Shown: positions 32,690 through 41,452 of the stretch, one piece after another
How the letters are laid out: each line of letters opens with the position of its first letter
How positions within the stretch are numbered: position 1 is the stretch's first letter
Assembly (NCBI RefSeq): GCF_000219625.1
Contig: NC_018208.1
Coordinates: 1,054,001 to 1,118,000 of the forward strand
DNA from: Zymoseptoria tritici IPO323
Lineage: Eukaryota; Ascomycota; Dothideomycetes; Mycosphaerellales; Mycosphaerellaceae
Reading direction: 5' to 3'
Length of the DNA stretch: 64,000 bases
Program-made: the position numbers and the translations under genes
The notes under the pieces: generated by a model
The model's database searches: none
The model's input: only the letters and a program-made list of their open reading frames with translations
Told to the model about the DNA's origin: nothing

Positions 32690-34140
32690 AACTAAACCGA
32701 TGCTTCTAGGGCACTATGTTCGCTACCTACGTCCGACCGCGCGACGTTATTACGATTATCGGTTTAGGCGATACTATAGCCGGCACCGGAGAAGCTAACT
32801 AACGTCTAGCTAGCCGAATCTAGTTCGGATTTAACATAGTGCTAAAACGATAGCCGTCCGAACAAACTCTATTATTAGATGCTTTAGGCGTAGCCTTTCG
32901 ATAGCTAGTAGAAACTCCGGAATGCGCTCTAGGCGGCGGGGTAGGACAGCGGACAGAAGAGCTAGGCGCGCGATTAGGAAGGAGGACGGCTCTACTAGAT
33001 TGCGCCTATATAACCTTTAGCCTTTTAAGGATAGGCGTAGGCGGCTTACCGACTAGAGGGCTAGGCTCTCGTACCGGACCGGCGTAAGGACTATAGATAG
33101 ACTAAGCGGCAAGCTTATAGTCTAGCTTACTAGTAGCCCTTATATCGTCCGAAGCGGACCTAGGAGATCGCTTAGGACTTGTAGAGAGTTCGAGACTTAG
33201 ATAGCGCTTCTACGTACAAATATAATATGCCCCGACGCGTTCCTAACTCTCTTATAATTCCTAGGCCTCGACCGATTACGCTAGCTTAAGTAACACCGAC
33301 AGCTTCGAAACTAGTATAGTTATAAGCTTAAAAGACGGTCGGAAGTCTATAGCAGAATAGGCTAGCTCGACCTAGCGAGCTATTACGTCTCCCTTCGCAT
33401 TAGGCAAGCCGAATATAGAAGTAAGATACGCGATTACCGTCTAAGGTAGAAGAGAACCGGGTATACTAGGGAACAGTGCCTTTTTGTAATACAATTTAGC
33501 TACGCCAAGCTCCTATTTGTTTAGACCCTTGCGGATTATCTTCTCGTATAGGCGTCTAGTATAGGTAGCATCTAGGTCCGCCGAAGACGGAATCTATTTA
33601 GAAAAGCAGTCGGCAGGCAATATTATATCCTAGTCGTAGATATCGTAGTAGTTCTTGCGGATACGCCCTTTAGGCAGTAGCTCTACGAAGGGCTTTAAAG
33701 CAGCGACGCGACAATAGTCGACCGGACTATCTATATCACGTCTAGCGTTTATAAACTCCTATACGGAATAGTTTATATTGTCGCGCTTCTGCTAAGGACC
33801 TAGTTTCGCCTTCGGCTTCTTACGTACCGCTAATAGTTGTAAGGGTCTGAACCGAAGTTGCTCACAAAGGGCCAGATCCGAATGTATGAAATTCTAAAGC
33901 TACCGAAAAGAAGATCTATCTAGAACAACGGAACGTCGAGTATAAGCTGTGTGTGCGCGTAGCGTCGCTTGGCGCATACATGGCCTTCTAGTCGGCCGAA
34001 AGGAAGCTTGTTCCCGATTCGGCCTAGTGGATTTCTGAACCGGCGTTCGTCCGTTGGGCGTTGGCCTAGGCATCGGCACAGCCGATGCAGCCTCAGGCAC
34101 CAGCCTCTGACAATAGTAGTCCGATAGGCGCCGGCTCGTT
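32690..34140 (-). pseudogene. Unassigned ORF of the 14-kb element downstream of the helicase
   Basis: The minus-strand frame continues beyond the helicase motifs through a region with CEQLRFRPLQLLAVRKKPKAK, YTRRLYEKIIRKGLNK, LGVAKLYYKKALFPSIPGS and FGLPNAKGDVIAR, then a Ser/Pro/Arg-rich tail (PLVGKPPTPILKRLK, RAPSSSVRCPTPPP). It may be the C-terminal extension of the helicase or a separate gene. The plus strand over 32730-33480 also reads open apart from stops, so strand choice rests on continuity with the helicase. Confidence 0.4.
33845..34140. other. Patch with normal CA/TG content inside RIP DNA
   Basis: About 290 bp rich in intact CpA/TpG (for example GCTCACAAAGGGCCAG, GCATACATGGCC, GCCGATGCAGCCTCAGGCACCAG) in otherwise CpA-depleted surroundings. 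It includes an 81-codon open minus frame (33900-34145). Confidence 0.75.
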
Positions 34141-36111
34141 AGCATCTAATCTAGCGTTAGACAGCGCATCGGCGAGATTACTAGCCTCTTTCTCCTACTC
34201 CGAGTTTAAGAATCTGTCCGGGACTATACGAGTCTAGTTTAGTTAGGCCGGCGACCGGGGGCCTACGATCTATTAGTCGTAAAGGAAGGTAAAAGTTCCG
34301 GTGCCCTACCGCTTACTATTATATATAGCGCGCCCGGCTCGCTATATAATAATCCGTATGCTAGCGTTCTGTAGAAGGCGGTATTAAACGACCTGTTTAA
34401 TATTAGGTAGGTCGACGCTTAGACTAAGAGCCTTAGTCGCGAACAGGATCCGGATCTTCGAGTCTAGTTTCTGGAACTCCTTAATTATATTCGCCTACGT
34501 TTGCCTAGCCGTCCTACTATAGTAGGTTCTTACTATAGTATAGATCTAGTTAATCGTTAGGCTTCTAGAGAATTAGGTATGTAGGTAGGACCGGAGGCTA
34601 GACGCCGTAGTATAGATACCCGAGCGACTATCGATAAATACTACTATTTTCTTAATCGACTAGGGATTCGGCACGCTATTAGCTCCGGTAAGGCAATCGG
34701 TTAGATATCGAAGCGTCTTATAGTTCCCGAGCATACTATCTAGAATAGCGTAATATTATATAGATATCTTAGATTAGTTAATCAAATCCTATACAACAAC
34801 CGTATCGTCGTAAAAGCCGGAGGCTGTCTAATACTTAACGAAGGTGTCCGGCTCGAGAGTCGCTAAACAACTAAAGAAGCGAATATAATTAGTTAAGGTA
34901 GACTGAAGATTCTTTAGACAGGCATATTCTTTCCGAAATCCTCTACCCTCTATCCCCTATTAGTAAACTAGGTAGAACTCGTCTAATATAAAGAGGCCGA
35001 GCCTTTGCCTTACCGCCGGTTTAACTATTAGTTTTATAAACTACGACTATATCGCTATCTTAGGAGATAATATTAGGTAGGTACACTTCCCGGAATATAG
35101 CAGCTTCTACTACTAGTCGGTAAGCTCCGCCTTAGTATTTAAGTTTAATACTAACGGTTTTCCCTTTAGACACTCGATCTTCTCGAGCTGTTCCTTACTA
35201 ATCTAATTAAGTAGAAGTACTAAGATCGATATCTTCTTCCGTATTAGCGCCTATAACTAATATGCTAGACTCTTACCTACCGAGGTAGCCGTAATCTAGA
35301 CTAGGTCTTTCTTCTCGAAGAGTAGGTACCGCAGTATACAGACTTGTGACTTTCGGGTATAATACAGATATATTAGACAGACCGCGCGCTTAGTTATGTC
35401 TACCTACTCCGCTATACTTATAGCTTGTTGTCCGTCTAGAAGTACGGGCGTTTTAACGGTATAGTTAATCTAGCGGCACACCTTATTAAATGCGCGGCGG
35501 CGCGCTATTGCAACTAGCTAGTCTAGCATATTAGTAGGCAGAGAAATAGAAGGTATATAGCATTTATTAGGGGCCCCGACCTAAGCGGCTTCGACTACGT
35601 CTATATTATAGGTATTCCTCTACGCTAACTAGAATACCCGCTTTAGTAGCCGCCTAACTAACATGTTGTCTTCTTTAACCGGAATCTCTTCGGTTAGTGC
35701 TAATACTATCTTCTCTAGCTATCCTTCCCGCTAAATAAAATGCACTTTTATACTACCCCTATACAAAATCGTTAAAAGGGCAATATCTAATACTAATAGT
35801 TCTATAGGGTTTTGTAGACTACCCTAGAGGTCCTCGCTATTATCGAAGTTACTTAGGACGTTAGACAGACTATTACTGTCGTCGTCGTCGTCGTCGTCGA
35901 CTACCCGAATACGCTTAGGCACGCTAGTAAAAGTAGTAATTTCTATATACGAAAACGACTCGTCCGATCGATCCTCCTTATTAGTCGCCTTATCTAACGC
36001 ATTGCTAACTTATCTAGACTCGCTAGCGCTAAAGCTGCTCGAGGTACTTGTCGCGAAAGATCGGGTTAGGTTAGAATTTAACCTAGAAAGACGAGATTTA
36101 TAGCGCGGCAT
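34130..36111 (-). pseudogene. RecQ-like DEAD/H helicase relic of the 14-kb element
   Basis: ATG 36111 (MPRYKSRLSRLNSN) starts a Ser-rich, Asp-rich head; poly-Asp is encoded by a GTC array near 35877-35900. SF2 helicase motifs follow in order: motif I TATSVGKSLAY (about 35270), motif Ia-like ISILVLLLN, motif II ILDEFYLVY..G (about 34960-34995; His to Tyr as RIP gives), motif III-like FFSCLATLEPD, motif IV IVVFIDSRSG, motif V ILFATKALSLSVDLPNIK and motif VI RAGRA (about 34340). The D-E-F-H plus WG arrangement and the motif V form are those of RecQ-type helicases. Numerous TAG stops make it inactive. RecQ-type genes are also known at fungal telomeres, but the flanks here are ordinary genes. Confidence 0.75.
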
Positions 36112-36477
36112 CCTAAAATTGGCTTTAGTTAAGTTAGGGAGCGGACGGCTAGCTATCTAATAGACAAATTTTAGTTAGCATTAGACAAAAACTAAAGGAG
36201 GAGTAGGCATTGCCGTCTTGCTATATAAACGCGTTGGTTAGACTAAAGATACGCGAAAGCCTACTCTTCGTTCGTCTAACGCGTTAGGTTAAAACAAATA
36301 GTAGGAGGTTGTAGAGCACGTTAATCTATATTAGATAACTAAGCCGGATTTTTAGATTTTATACCTAGTAATGCTGTCGTCGCCGTTAGTCGTACAGACG
36401 CGTTTAGGTGCTAACACTCTATGTTAGTGTAATTTACATATAAAGCTAACACTCTATTACTAAAAAACACTAGTTAG

Positions 36478-36558
36478 GCCCTCAGACTACCTACAGTAGG
36501 GCCAGGTGCTTGCACCTGATTAGCCTAATACGCGAGGTGGTCTGAGCGTCTGAGACTA
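36478..36558. repeat. Right compound terminal inverted repeat
   Basis: Read inward from 36558: outer TIR TAGTCTCAGACGCTCAGACCA, a hairpin (AGGTGC TT GCACCT), then inner tip copy CTGTAGGTAGTCTGAGGGC (36478-36496). It is colinear with the left end and only lightly RIP-mutated. Confidence 0.85.
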
Positions 36559-36850
36559 GCATCTATACTTTCCCTACCTCTTAGATTTCACACTGACCAT
36601 TCTTCCGACGGTTATTGTCTGTCGACTTGTGACTGTAAGTAAACACTAGAAGGCATGATTCGTTGGGAAGGAGTCAAGGAGGGATGTTGGTACCGCCGCC
36701 GAATCTGGATCAGTAGTCATCATCGTCTACCATAGGTACATATTGCAAAGTGCCAAGGCGTCCACACTCTACCTCTCGGTTTTCGCAGTGGCCGTTCTTT
36801 GGATGGTCACCAACTTCCGACCTGTAAGTGAACACGAAAGACGCCGACAT
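36559..36850. repeat. Target-site duplication plus tandemly duplicated host sequence
   Basis: 36559-36567 is the right 9-bp target duplication. The following sequence (36568-36655, CCCTACCTCTTAGATTTCACACTGACC...CTGTAAGTAAACAC) is similar to 36765-36848 (CTCTACCTCTCGGTTTTCGCAGTGGCC...CTGTAAGTGAACAC). Likewise 36680-36765 resembles the left flank 22339-22420. The host locus was therefore a diverged tandem duplication, one copy of which was split by the element. Confidence 0.75.
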
Positions 36851-37057
36851 TCAAGACGCCGATATTTGAGACGCCGACGTCCTGGCGATCATCGTCAGGT
36901 GATCACTCCCGCCTGCGTCGAGCGGAAGGGCCGCGGTACATCCATTGGCGTGCCGCTACGACTAACCAATGAGCAGATATCAACCTCTCTCTCTCCACCT
37001 CTCTCCTGCTCGAACTGCACACACCGAGCCACCTACCGGCCTGTCGAGCTCTTCAAA

Positions 37058-39205
37058 ATGGATACGGCGAAGGAGAATGGGCAGCCGTCTGCCAGTGGAC
37101 GTAATAAACGCAAACGAGAGGCAAAATCACCCTTGGCCGTCAAAAAGCAAAAACTCTTCGAATCGCGGCAGCACCTTCCAATATGGAGCCGAGCGAAAGA
37201 TATACGAGCTGCTCTCAAGCAGCATAGTGTGCTTGTGCTTTCCGGAGAGACAGGCTCTGGCAAATCCACACAAGTGCCACAATTCTTGCTCGAATCGCCA
37301 TGGTGCACTGGGAAGATTGCCGTTACTCAGCCTCGTCGAGTTGCCGCCATCAGTCTAGCTCGCCGAGTCGCTGAGGAAATGGGTTCGCCGCTGGGATCAT
37401 CGAGTCCCGCAAGCAAAGTTGGTTACAGCGTGCGATTTGACGACAACACGAGCCCTGGCACGAAAATCAAGTTTTTGACTGAGGGAATGCTGCTGCAGGA
37501 GATGCTGCGAGACCCTACCATGAGTCAATACAGCTGCATTATCGTCGATGAAGTCCACGAGAGGAGTGTGGATGTCGATCTGATATTGGGCTTTCTCAAA
37601 AGTCTTCTGCTAGGTGGGAAGCGCAAAAAGCCGCTCAAAGTCGTCGTGATGTCTGCGACGGCGGATGTCGAGGGCATCTCGCAGTTCTTCTCTGCCCCAA
37701 CGGCGAGAATCGAAGAGGACGAAGACCCTTCAGTAACCACACATGGCGCAAGTGCGGAAAACAAGGAAGAAGAGAAGACATCGGCGGCTACTGACGCTCC
37801 GGAAGGCGATGCTCAAGAGTTGCCAGTGTCGCAGTGCCATGTCGAAGGCCGCCAGTACCCGGTGAAATTACATTACCTCGACCAACCCACGCACGATGTC
37901 GTTGATTCTGCATTACAGCGCATCTTCCTGATACATTGCAAGGAGCCCATGCCCGGCGATATACTGGTTTTCTTGACGGGACAAGAAACCATACAAAACC
38001 TGGCGAAATTGGTCGAAGAGTTTGCAAAGAACCTCACGACCGACTTTCCGAAGATGCTGGTCCTCCCATTATTTGCAGCATTGCCGCAGACGGCTCAGCA
38101 GAGGATCTTCGAGCGAGCACCACCGAACACCAGAAAGGTTATTCTGTCTACCAATATCGCCGAAACCTCCGTCACCGTTCCAGGAGTGCGTTTTGTCATA
38201 GACACGGGCAAAGCCAAAATCAAGCAGTTCCGAAATCGACTCGGCCTCGAATCGCTCCTTATCAAACCCATCTCGCGCTCCTCCGCCGATCAACGCAAGG
38301 GTCGAGCCGGTCGAGAAGCCGCCGGCCAATGCTTCCGGCTCTTCACCGAAGATGGCTACAACTCGCTCGCGAAAGACACCAAACCCGAAATTCTACGCTG
38401 TGATCTCTCCGATGCCGTGCTCAAGATGAAAGCTCGCGGCGTTCGCGACGTCCTCGCCTTCCCCTTTCTCACACCACCCACTCGTGAAGCAATGGAAAAG
38501 TCCCTACTCCAGCTCCTCCAACTCGGCACCCTCCAACCCAGTAATGGCAAAATCAACGATCTCGGCAGGAAAGTCGCTCGTCTCCCTCTTACGCCATCTC
38601 TCGGCCGCATCATTCTCGAAGCCGCCAATCCATCCCGCGACTGCCTTCTCGAGGTCATCGACATCGTCGCCTGTCTCAGCGTGGAGAACATCTTCCTCCC
38701 GACCGATACGGAAGAAGCCCGCGAGAAAGCCAACGAAGCCCGCTCTCAACTCTTCCGCCGTCAAGGAGACCACCTCACTCTTCTTGCCGCCGTTCAAGGC
38801 TACGCATCCGAGAATTCCGACCGCAAGCGCTGGGCATCCAAACACCTCATCTCTCACCGCGCAATGCAAAGCGTCATGGACGTGCGCAAGCAACTCACTG
38901 CGCAGTGCAAGTCACATTTGAATTCAAAGCCTACAGTGCGGACATCAGTGGACGAAGAGACGCAAGAGAATATCCTCAAGTGTTTTCTGAAAGGTTACAG
39001 CTTTAACATTGCGAGACTGTGCCCGGATAAGAGCTACAAGACGTTTGTGGGAAATCAGACGGTCGCGATTCATCCTAGCAGTGTGTTGTTCGGAAGGAAG
39101 GTCGAGGCCATCATGTACAATGAGTTTGTTTTTACGAACAAGGCGTATGCGAGAGGCGTGAGTGCGATTCAGTTGAAGTGGTTGGATGATATTTTTCCTA
39201 CATGA
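37058..39205 (+). CDS. DHR2: DEAH-box RNA helicase, Dhr2-like
   Basis: One exon, 715 residues from ATG 37058 (MDTAKENGQPSASGRNKRKR); the frame is open upstream to 36743 but that part is the duplicated host sequence and lacks homology features. Yeast Dhr2 is 735 residues. Motifs: I GETGSGKST, Ia TQPRRVAA, II DEVHERSVD (the Val variant of DEAH), III SATAD, IV ILVFLTGQETI, V STNIAETSVTVPGV and VI QRKGRAGR, followed by the ratchet and OB-fold C-terminal regions. An acidic insert lies between motif III and motif IV. Dhr2 is a nucleolar ATPase needed for 18S rRNA maturation. A basic nuclear-localisation-like segment follows the start. It converges with the WLM gene. Confidence 0.88.
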   Translation: MDTAKENGQPSASGRNKRKREAKSPLAVKKQKLFESRQHLPIWSRAKDIRAALKQHSVLVLSGETGSGKSTQVPQFLLESPWCTGKIAVTQPRRVAAISLARRVAEEMGSPLGSSSPASKVGYSVRFDDNTSPGTKIKFLTEGMLLQEMLRDPTMSQYSCIIVDEVHERSVDVDLILGFLKSLLLGGKRKKPLKVVVMSATADVEGISQFFSAPTARIEEDEDPSVTTHGASAENKEEEKTSAATDAPEGDAQELPVSQCHVEGRQYPVKLHYLDQPTHDVVDSALQRIFLIHCKEPMPGDILVFLTGQETIQNLAKLVEEFAKNLTTDFPKMLVLPLFAALPQTAQQRIFERAPPNTRKVILSTNIAETSVTVPGVRFVIDTGKAKIKQFRNRLGLESLLIKPISRSSADQRKGRAGREAAGQCFRLFTEDGYNSLAKDTKPEILRCDLSDAVLKMKARGVRDVLAFPFLTPPTREAMEKSLLQLLQLGTLQPSNGKINDLGRKVARLPLTPSLGRIILEAANPSRDCLLEVIDIVACLSVENIFLPTDTEEAREKANEARSQLFRRQGDHLTLLAAVQGYASENSDRKRWASKHLISHRAMQSVMDVRKQLTAQCKSHLNSKPTVRTSVDEETQENILKCFLKGYSFNIARLCPDKSYKTFVGNQTVAIHPSSVLFGRKVEAIMYNEFVFTNKAYARGVSAIQLKWLDDIFPT

Positions 39206-39550
39206 GAGGGCAGCTTGCAGCTCTTCGTTCTCTCTAGGGGTTACCTCGAAACTGTGCTAATGGGCTCGTTTCTGTCTATTTAGAAACGGATCGTTCCTCG
39301 GGGATAGTAGAATAGCTTTTGCGAACTTTTCCCCTCTCTGTGTCGTTTTCAATGCCAGTTAGCTCGAAGATATACATACAGCCTTGTCACATGTCGAAGA
39401 GATGAATAGAGTGATTTTCACGAGTCTCTCCCACTACAAAGTTGCCTTCCTAGCGAGTGTGTAGCTCTCGAACGTAATGCTTCATTATAATCATTCATTC
39501 GTAATCCGTTCTGTGATGCCTCCGAGGACACTCTGCCCACGCTTTGCCTT
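39206..39550. other. Intergenic between convergent DHR2 and WLM genes
   Basis: 345 bp holding both 3' regions. No gene seen. Confidence 0.6.
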
Positions 39551-41113
39551 TCAATCCCATCTCAGGACTTCAGCTCTGGTCAGACCCGGCGCCCTGCCGT
39601 TGGCAGCATTGCTGTTCGCGGCAGCAGCAGGCTTTGGAGCACTGCACACTCCACATCGTCCAAAGTCTCCTGGGTTGATGTACTTGCCACCCTTGCACGC
39701 TTCACTCTTGCACCGCCAATGCCCTGGCACCAGTTTGGTGCGTAGGACGTTGGAACAGGCGATGCAAAGAGCTGAATCGGGTTCGTTCTCGAGGGAGCAT
39801 ATTGGGCAATTGAGAGTACTTAGTGTCGTTGCTGCATCGTTGCCAGGCCCTGTCGGCCGGGGAAGGCGCTCAGCTGTGGAGTCGTGTTCCGAGGGCTTGG
39901 AGGTGACTTTGTTGGCATGAACTTCGACGAGTGGTCCGAGTCGAGAGGCATTCGTGTGGTCGATCTCACGAGTCTTCGAAAGCCCTGATGCTTTCGGTTG
40001 CTCTTCACCCTCGCTTTCTGTCTCCGAGTCTTCGTATCCGGGCTGCCCAGGTGCTGGAGGCTTGACAGCTGGCGTTTTACCAGAGTCAGGTTTCGCTGGT
40101 CTGCTGGTCGATCCTTTGGCAAGCATTCTAAGCTCTGCCATTTCTCTTCCAGCGCCATCTTCGCCGTCCTCCTCACCACCGCAGACCCGGTAGAGATCAT
40201 CACCCTCTTCGTTTTTGATCACCACAGCATCAGAGCCAGTCAAAGCGCCGTGCTCGTCCCAGTCCGACTCGGTCTCACTGTCTGATCCATCATCCAATTC
40301 CGGTGTCTCCTCTTTCTTTGCTTCGGCTTGAGCCTGTGCAATCCGCGCAAGTGCTGCATTGGCTGCGAGGTCTCTGCCACGCTTGCTCTTTGCCACCTTG
40401 GGCTTTCCCTGTCGTCTCTTGCCGCCGTTCATGGTCTCCAGTGCGCCTCTCAAGAGGTCGTCTTCGCCCACAGTGGAGCCCTCCCCGTGTTTGCCAAACT
40501 TCTTTGCAATGCGCCGCTGCTGGCGTTCCGCGTAGCTGACCTTCTCAGACTGATCACCGTCCTGAGCACCACGCTTCCGCTTGCGTCCCCTCTTTCGATA
40601 TGTACCTCCACACAGATGCTCCGGAATCTGACTTGCATCTGGCAGATGATCGTGAGTAAATGCTCCACTGGTGAGATCACGCCCACGTCCCCAAATAGCC
40701 TCGCCAACGTATTTGTCCTTCCAAAGATCTTCCATCTGCTTCGCGTACTCATTACGCACTGCCCAAAACGCGCGGCTGTGATTCATCTGCTTGCAATGCG
40801 CCAGCTCGTGCATCATGACCATTTGCACAAACTTGAAGCTCAGCCAGTGGCCTTGCTTGTCCTTGAGCACGAGTTGTATCGTCTCGCCGCCATTGAAATT
40901 CCGTCCCAAGAACTCGGTGTTGTATTCGTACTCGTCTAGTCGTCTGACCTTGATCCCGTGCTTCTTCATGACAGGATAGCATTGTGCAGCGATGCGATTG
41001 AGGAAGTCCTCTGCGACGGCGTGGTCGGGATTCTGTCGGATTGGGACGATGAAGTCGATGTGTTCGTTTGGACGCTGATGGCGCTCATTGAGGCGCATGA
41101 ATCCGGAGGCCAT
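39551..41113 (-). CDS. WLM-domain metalloprotease-like protein (Wss1 family)
   Basis: Single exon, 520 residues, ATG 41113 (MASGFMRLNERHQRP). The N-terminal 170 residues are a WLM domain with the zinc site HELAHCKQMNH (HExxH plus third His), followed by SRAFW. A long Lys/Glu/Ser-rich linker follows. The C-terminus has two RanBP2-like zinc fingers (CPICSLENEPDSALCIAC, then CKSEACKGGKYINPGDFGRC/CSAP). Wss1 proteases digest DNA-protein crosslinks and sumoylated substrates in the nucleus; the C-terminal fingers may bind ubiquitin-like or nucleic-acid partners. A divergent promoter of 339 bp is shared with the hydrolase gene at 41453. Confidence 0.88.
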   Translation of the reverse strand: MASGFMRLNERHQRPNEHIDFIVPIRQNPDHAVAEDFLNRIAAQCYPVMKKHGIKVRRLDEYEYNTEFLGRNFNGGETIQLVLKDKQGHWLSFKFVQMVMMHELAHCKQMNHSRAFWAVRNEYAKQMEDLWKDKYVGEAIWGRGRDLTSGAFTHDHLPDASQIPEHLCGGTYRKRGRKRKRGAQDGDQSEKVSYAERQQRRIAKKFGKHGEGSTVGEDDLLRGALETMNGGKRRQGKPKVAKSKRGRDLAANAALARIAQAQAEAKKEETPELDDGSDSETESDWDEHGALTGSDAVVIKNEEGDDLYRVCGGEEDGEDGAGREMAELRMLAKGSTSRPAKPDSGKTPAVKPPAPGQPGYEDSETESEGEEQPKASGLSKTREIDHTNASRLGPLVEVHANKVTSKPSEHDSTAERLPRPTGPGNDAATTLSTLNCPICSLENEPDSALCIACSNVLRTKLVPGHWRCKSEACKGGKYINPGDFGRCGVCSAPKPAAAANSNAANGRAPGLTRAEVLRWD

Positions 41114-41452
41114 GGCGGCGAAGGCGTTCGTGTGGTCATGTCAGAGGAGAGGTGAAGCTTGCAGATTGAACTTGGAGACGGGCGACGCGAATCAAACACG
41201 GCAACCGCGACTTGTCACTTGATCGACGTCACTCTGCACAGCTGCCGCATGCTCCCGTCCAAATCGAATTCACGAAACATCCCTGCAAGCAGTGGGAATC
41301 CGGTTTATGACATCGGACGACCAGGGTGCGTATCGAGGAGGAAGCACAGTGGATCACAGTCCATTGGGGGGCATTATGTAGAAACACAATTGACGTCTTC
41401 TCATCGCTCCATGTTTTTTCTCAGTTGTCGACCTTCATTCAATTGAGCTATC
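41114..41452. promoter_or_regulatory. Divergent promoter WLM gene / hydrolase gene
   Basis: 339 bp between the two outward-reading start codons. No particular motif is claimed. Confidence 0.5.

Larger units (their letters stand above)
22420..36558 (-). mobile_element. 14.1-kb TIR DNA element with RecQ-like helicase and DUF6589-like genes, RIP-inactivated
   Basis: The outermost bases are TAGTCTTAGACGCACAGACTA on the left and, read inward from the right, TAGTCTCAGACGCTCAGACCA. The element is flanked by a 9-bp duplication (GCATCTATA at 22411-22419 and 36559-36567). RIP signature fills the element and stops at its ends. Recognisable cargo, all on the minus strand and in order from the right end, is: RecQ-like helicase, unassigned ORF, DUF6589-like protein, Cys-rich ORF (interrupted by a truncated gypsy element), basic ORF, and an unassigned ORF near the left end. 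A 9-bp duplication fits Mutator-like elements; 8 bp (CATCTATA) would fit hAT or Zisupton-like ones. I see no recognisable transposase of these classes, so either one of the unassigned ORFs or the DUF6589 protein fills that role. I know no name for this combination. Confidence 0.85.

Noticed and set aside
34130..36111. Telomere-linked helicase marking a chromosome end
   Set aside because: Ordinary housekeeping genes flank the block on both sides, no telomeric repeats are present, and the helicase lies within terminal inverted repeats.
22420..36558. Helitron or Starship interpretation of the 14-kb block
   Set aside because: A Helitron would lack terminal inverted repeats and target duplication and end in hairpin plus CTRR; here TIRs and a 9-bp duplication are present. 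No DUF3435 tyrosine recombinase (Starship captain) was recognised.
36743..37057. N-terminal extension of the DHR2 frame
   Set aside because: It runs through duplicated host sequence with a splice-donor-like CTGTAAGT and no helicase homology; ATG 37058 gives the normal family length.
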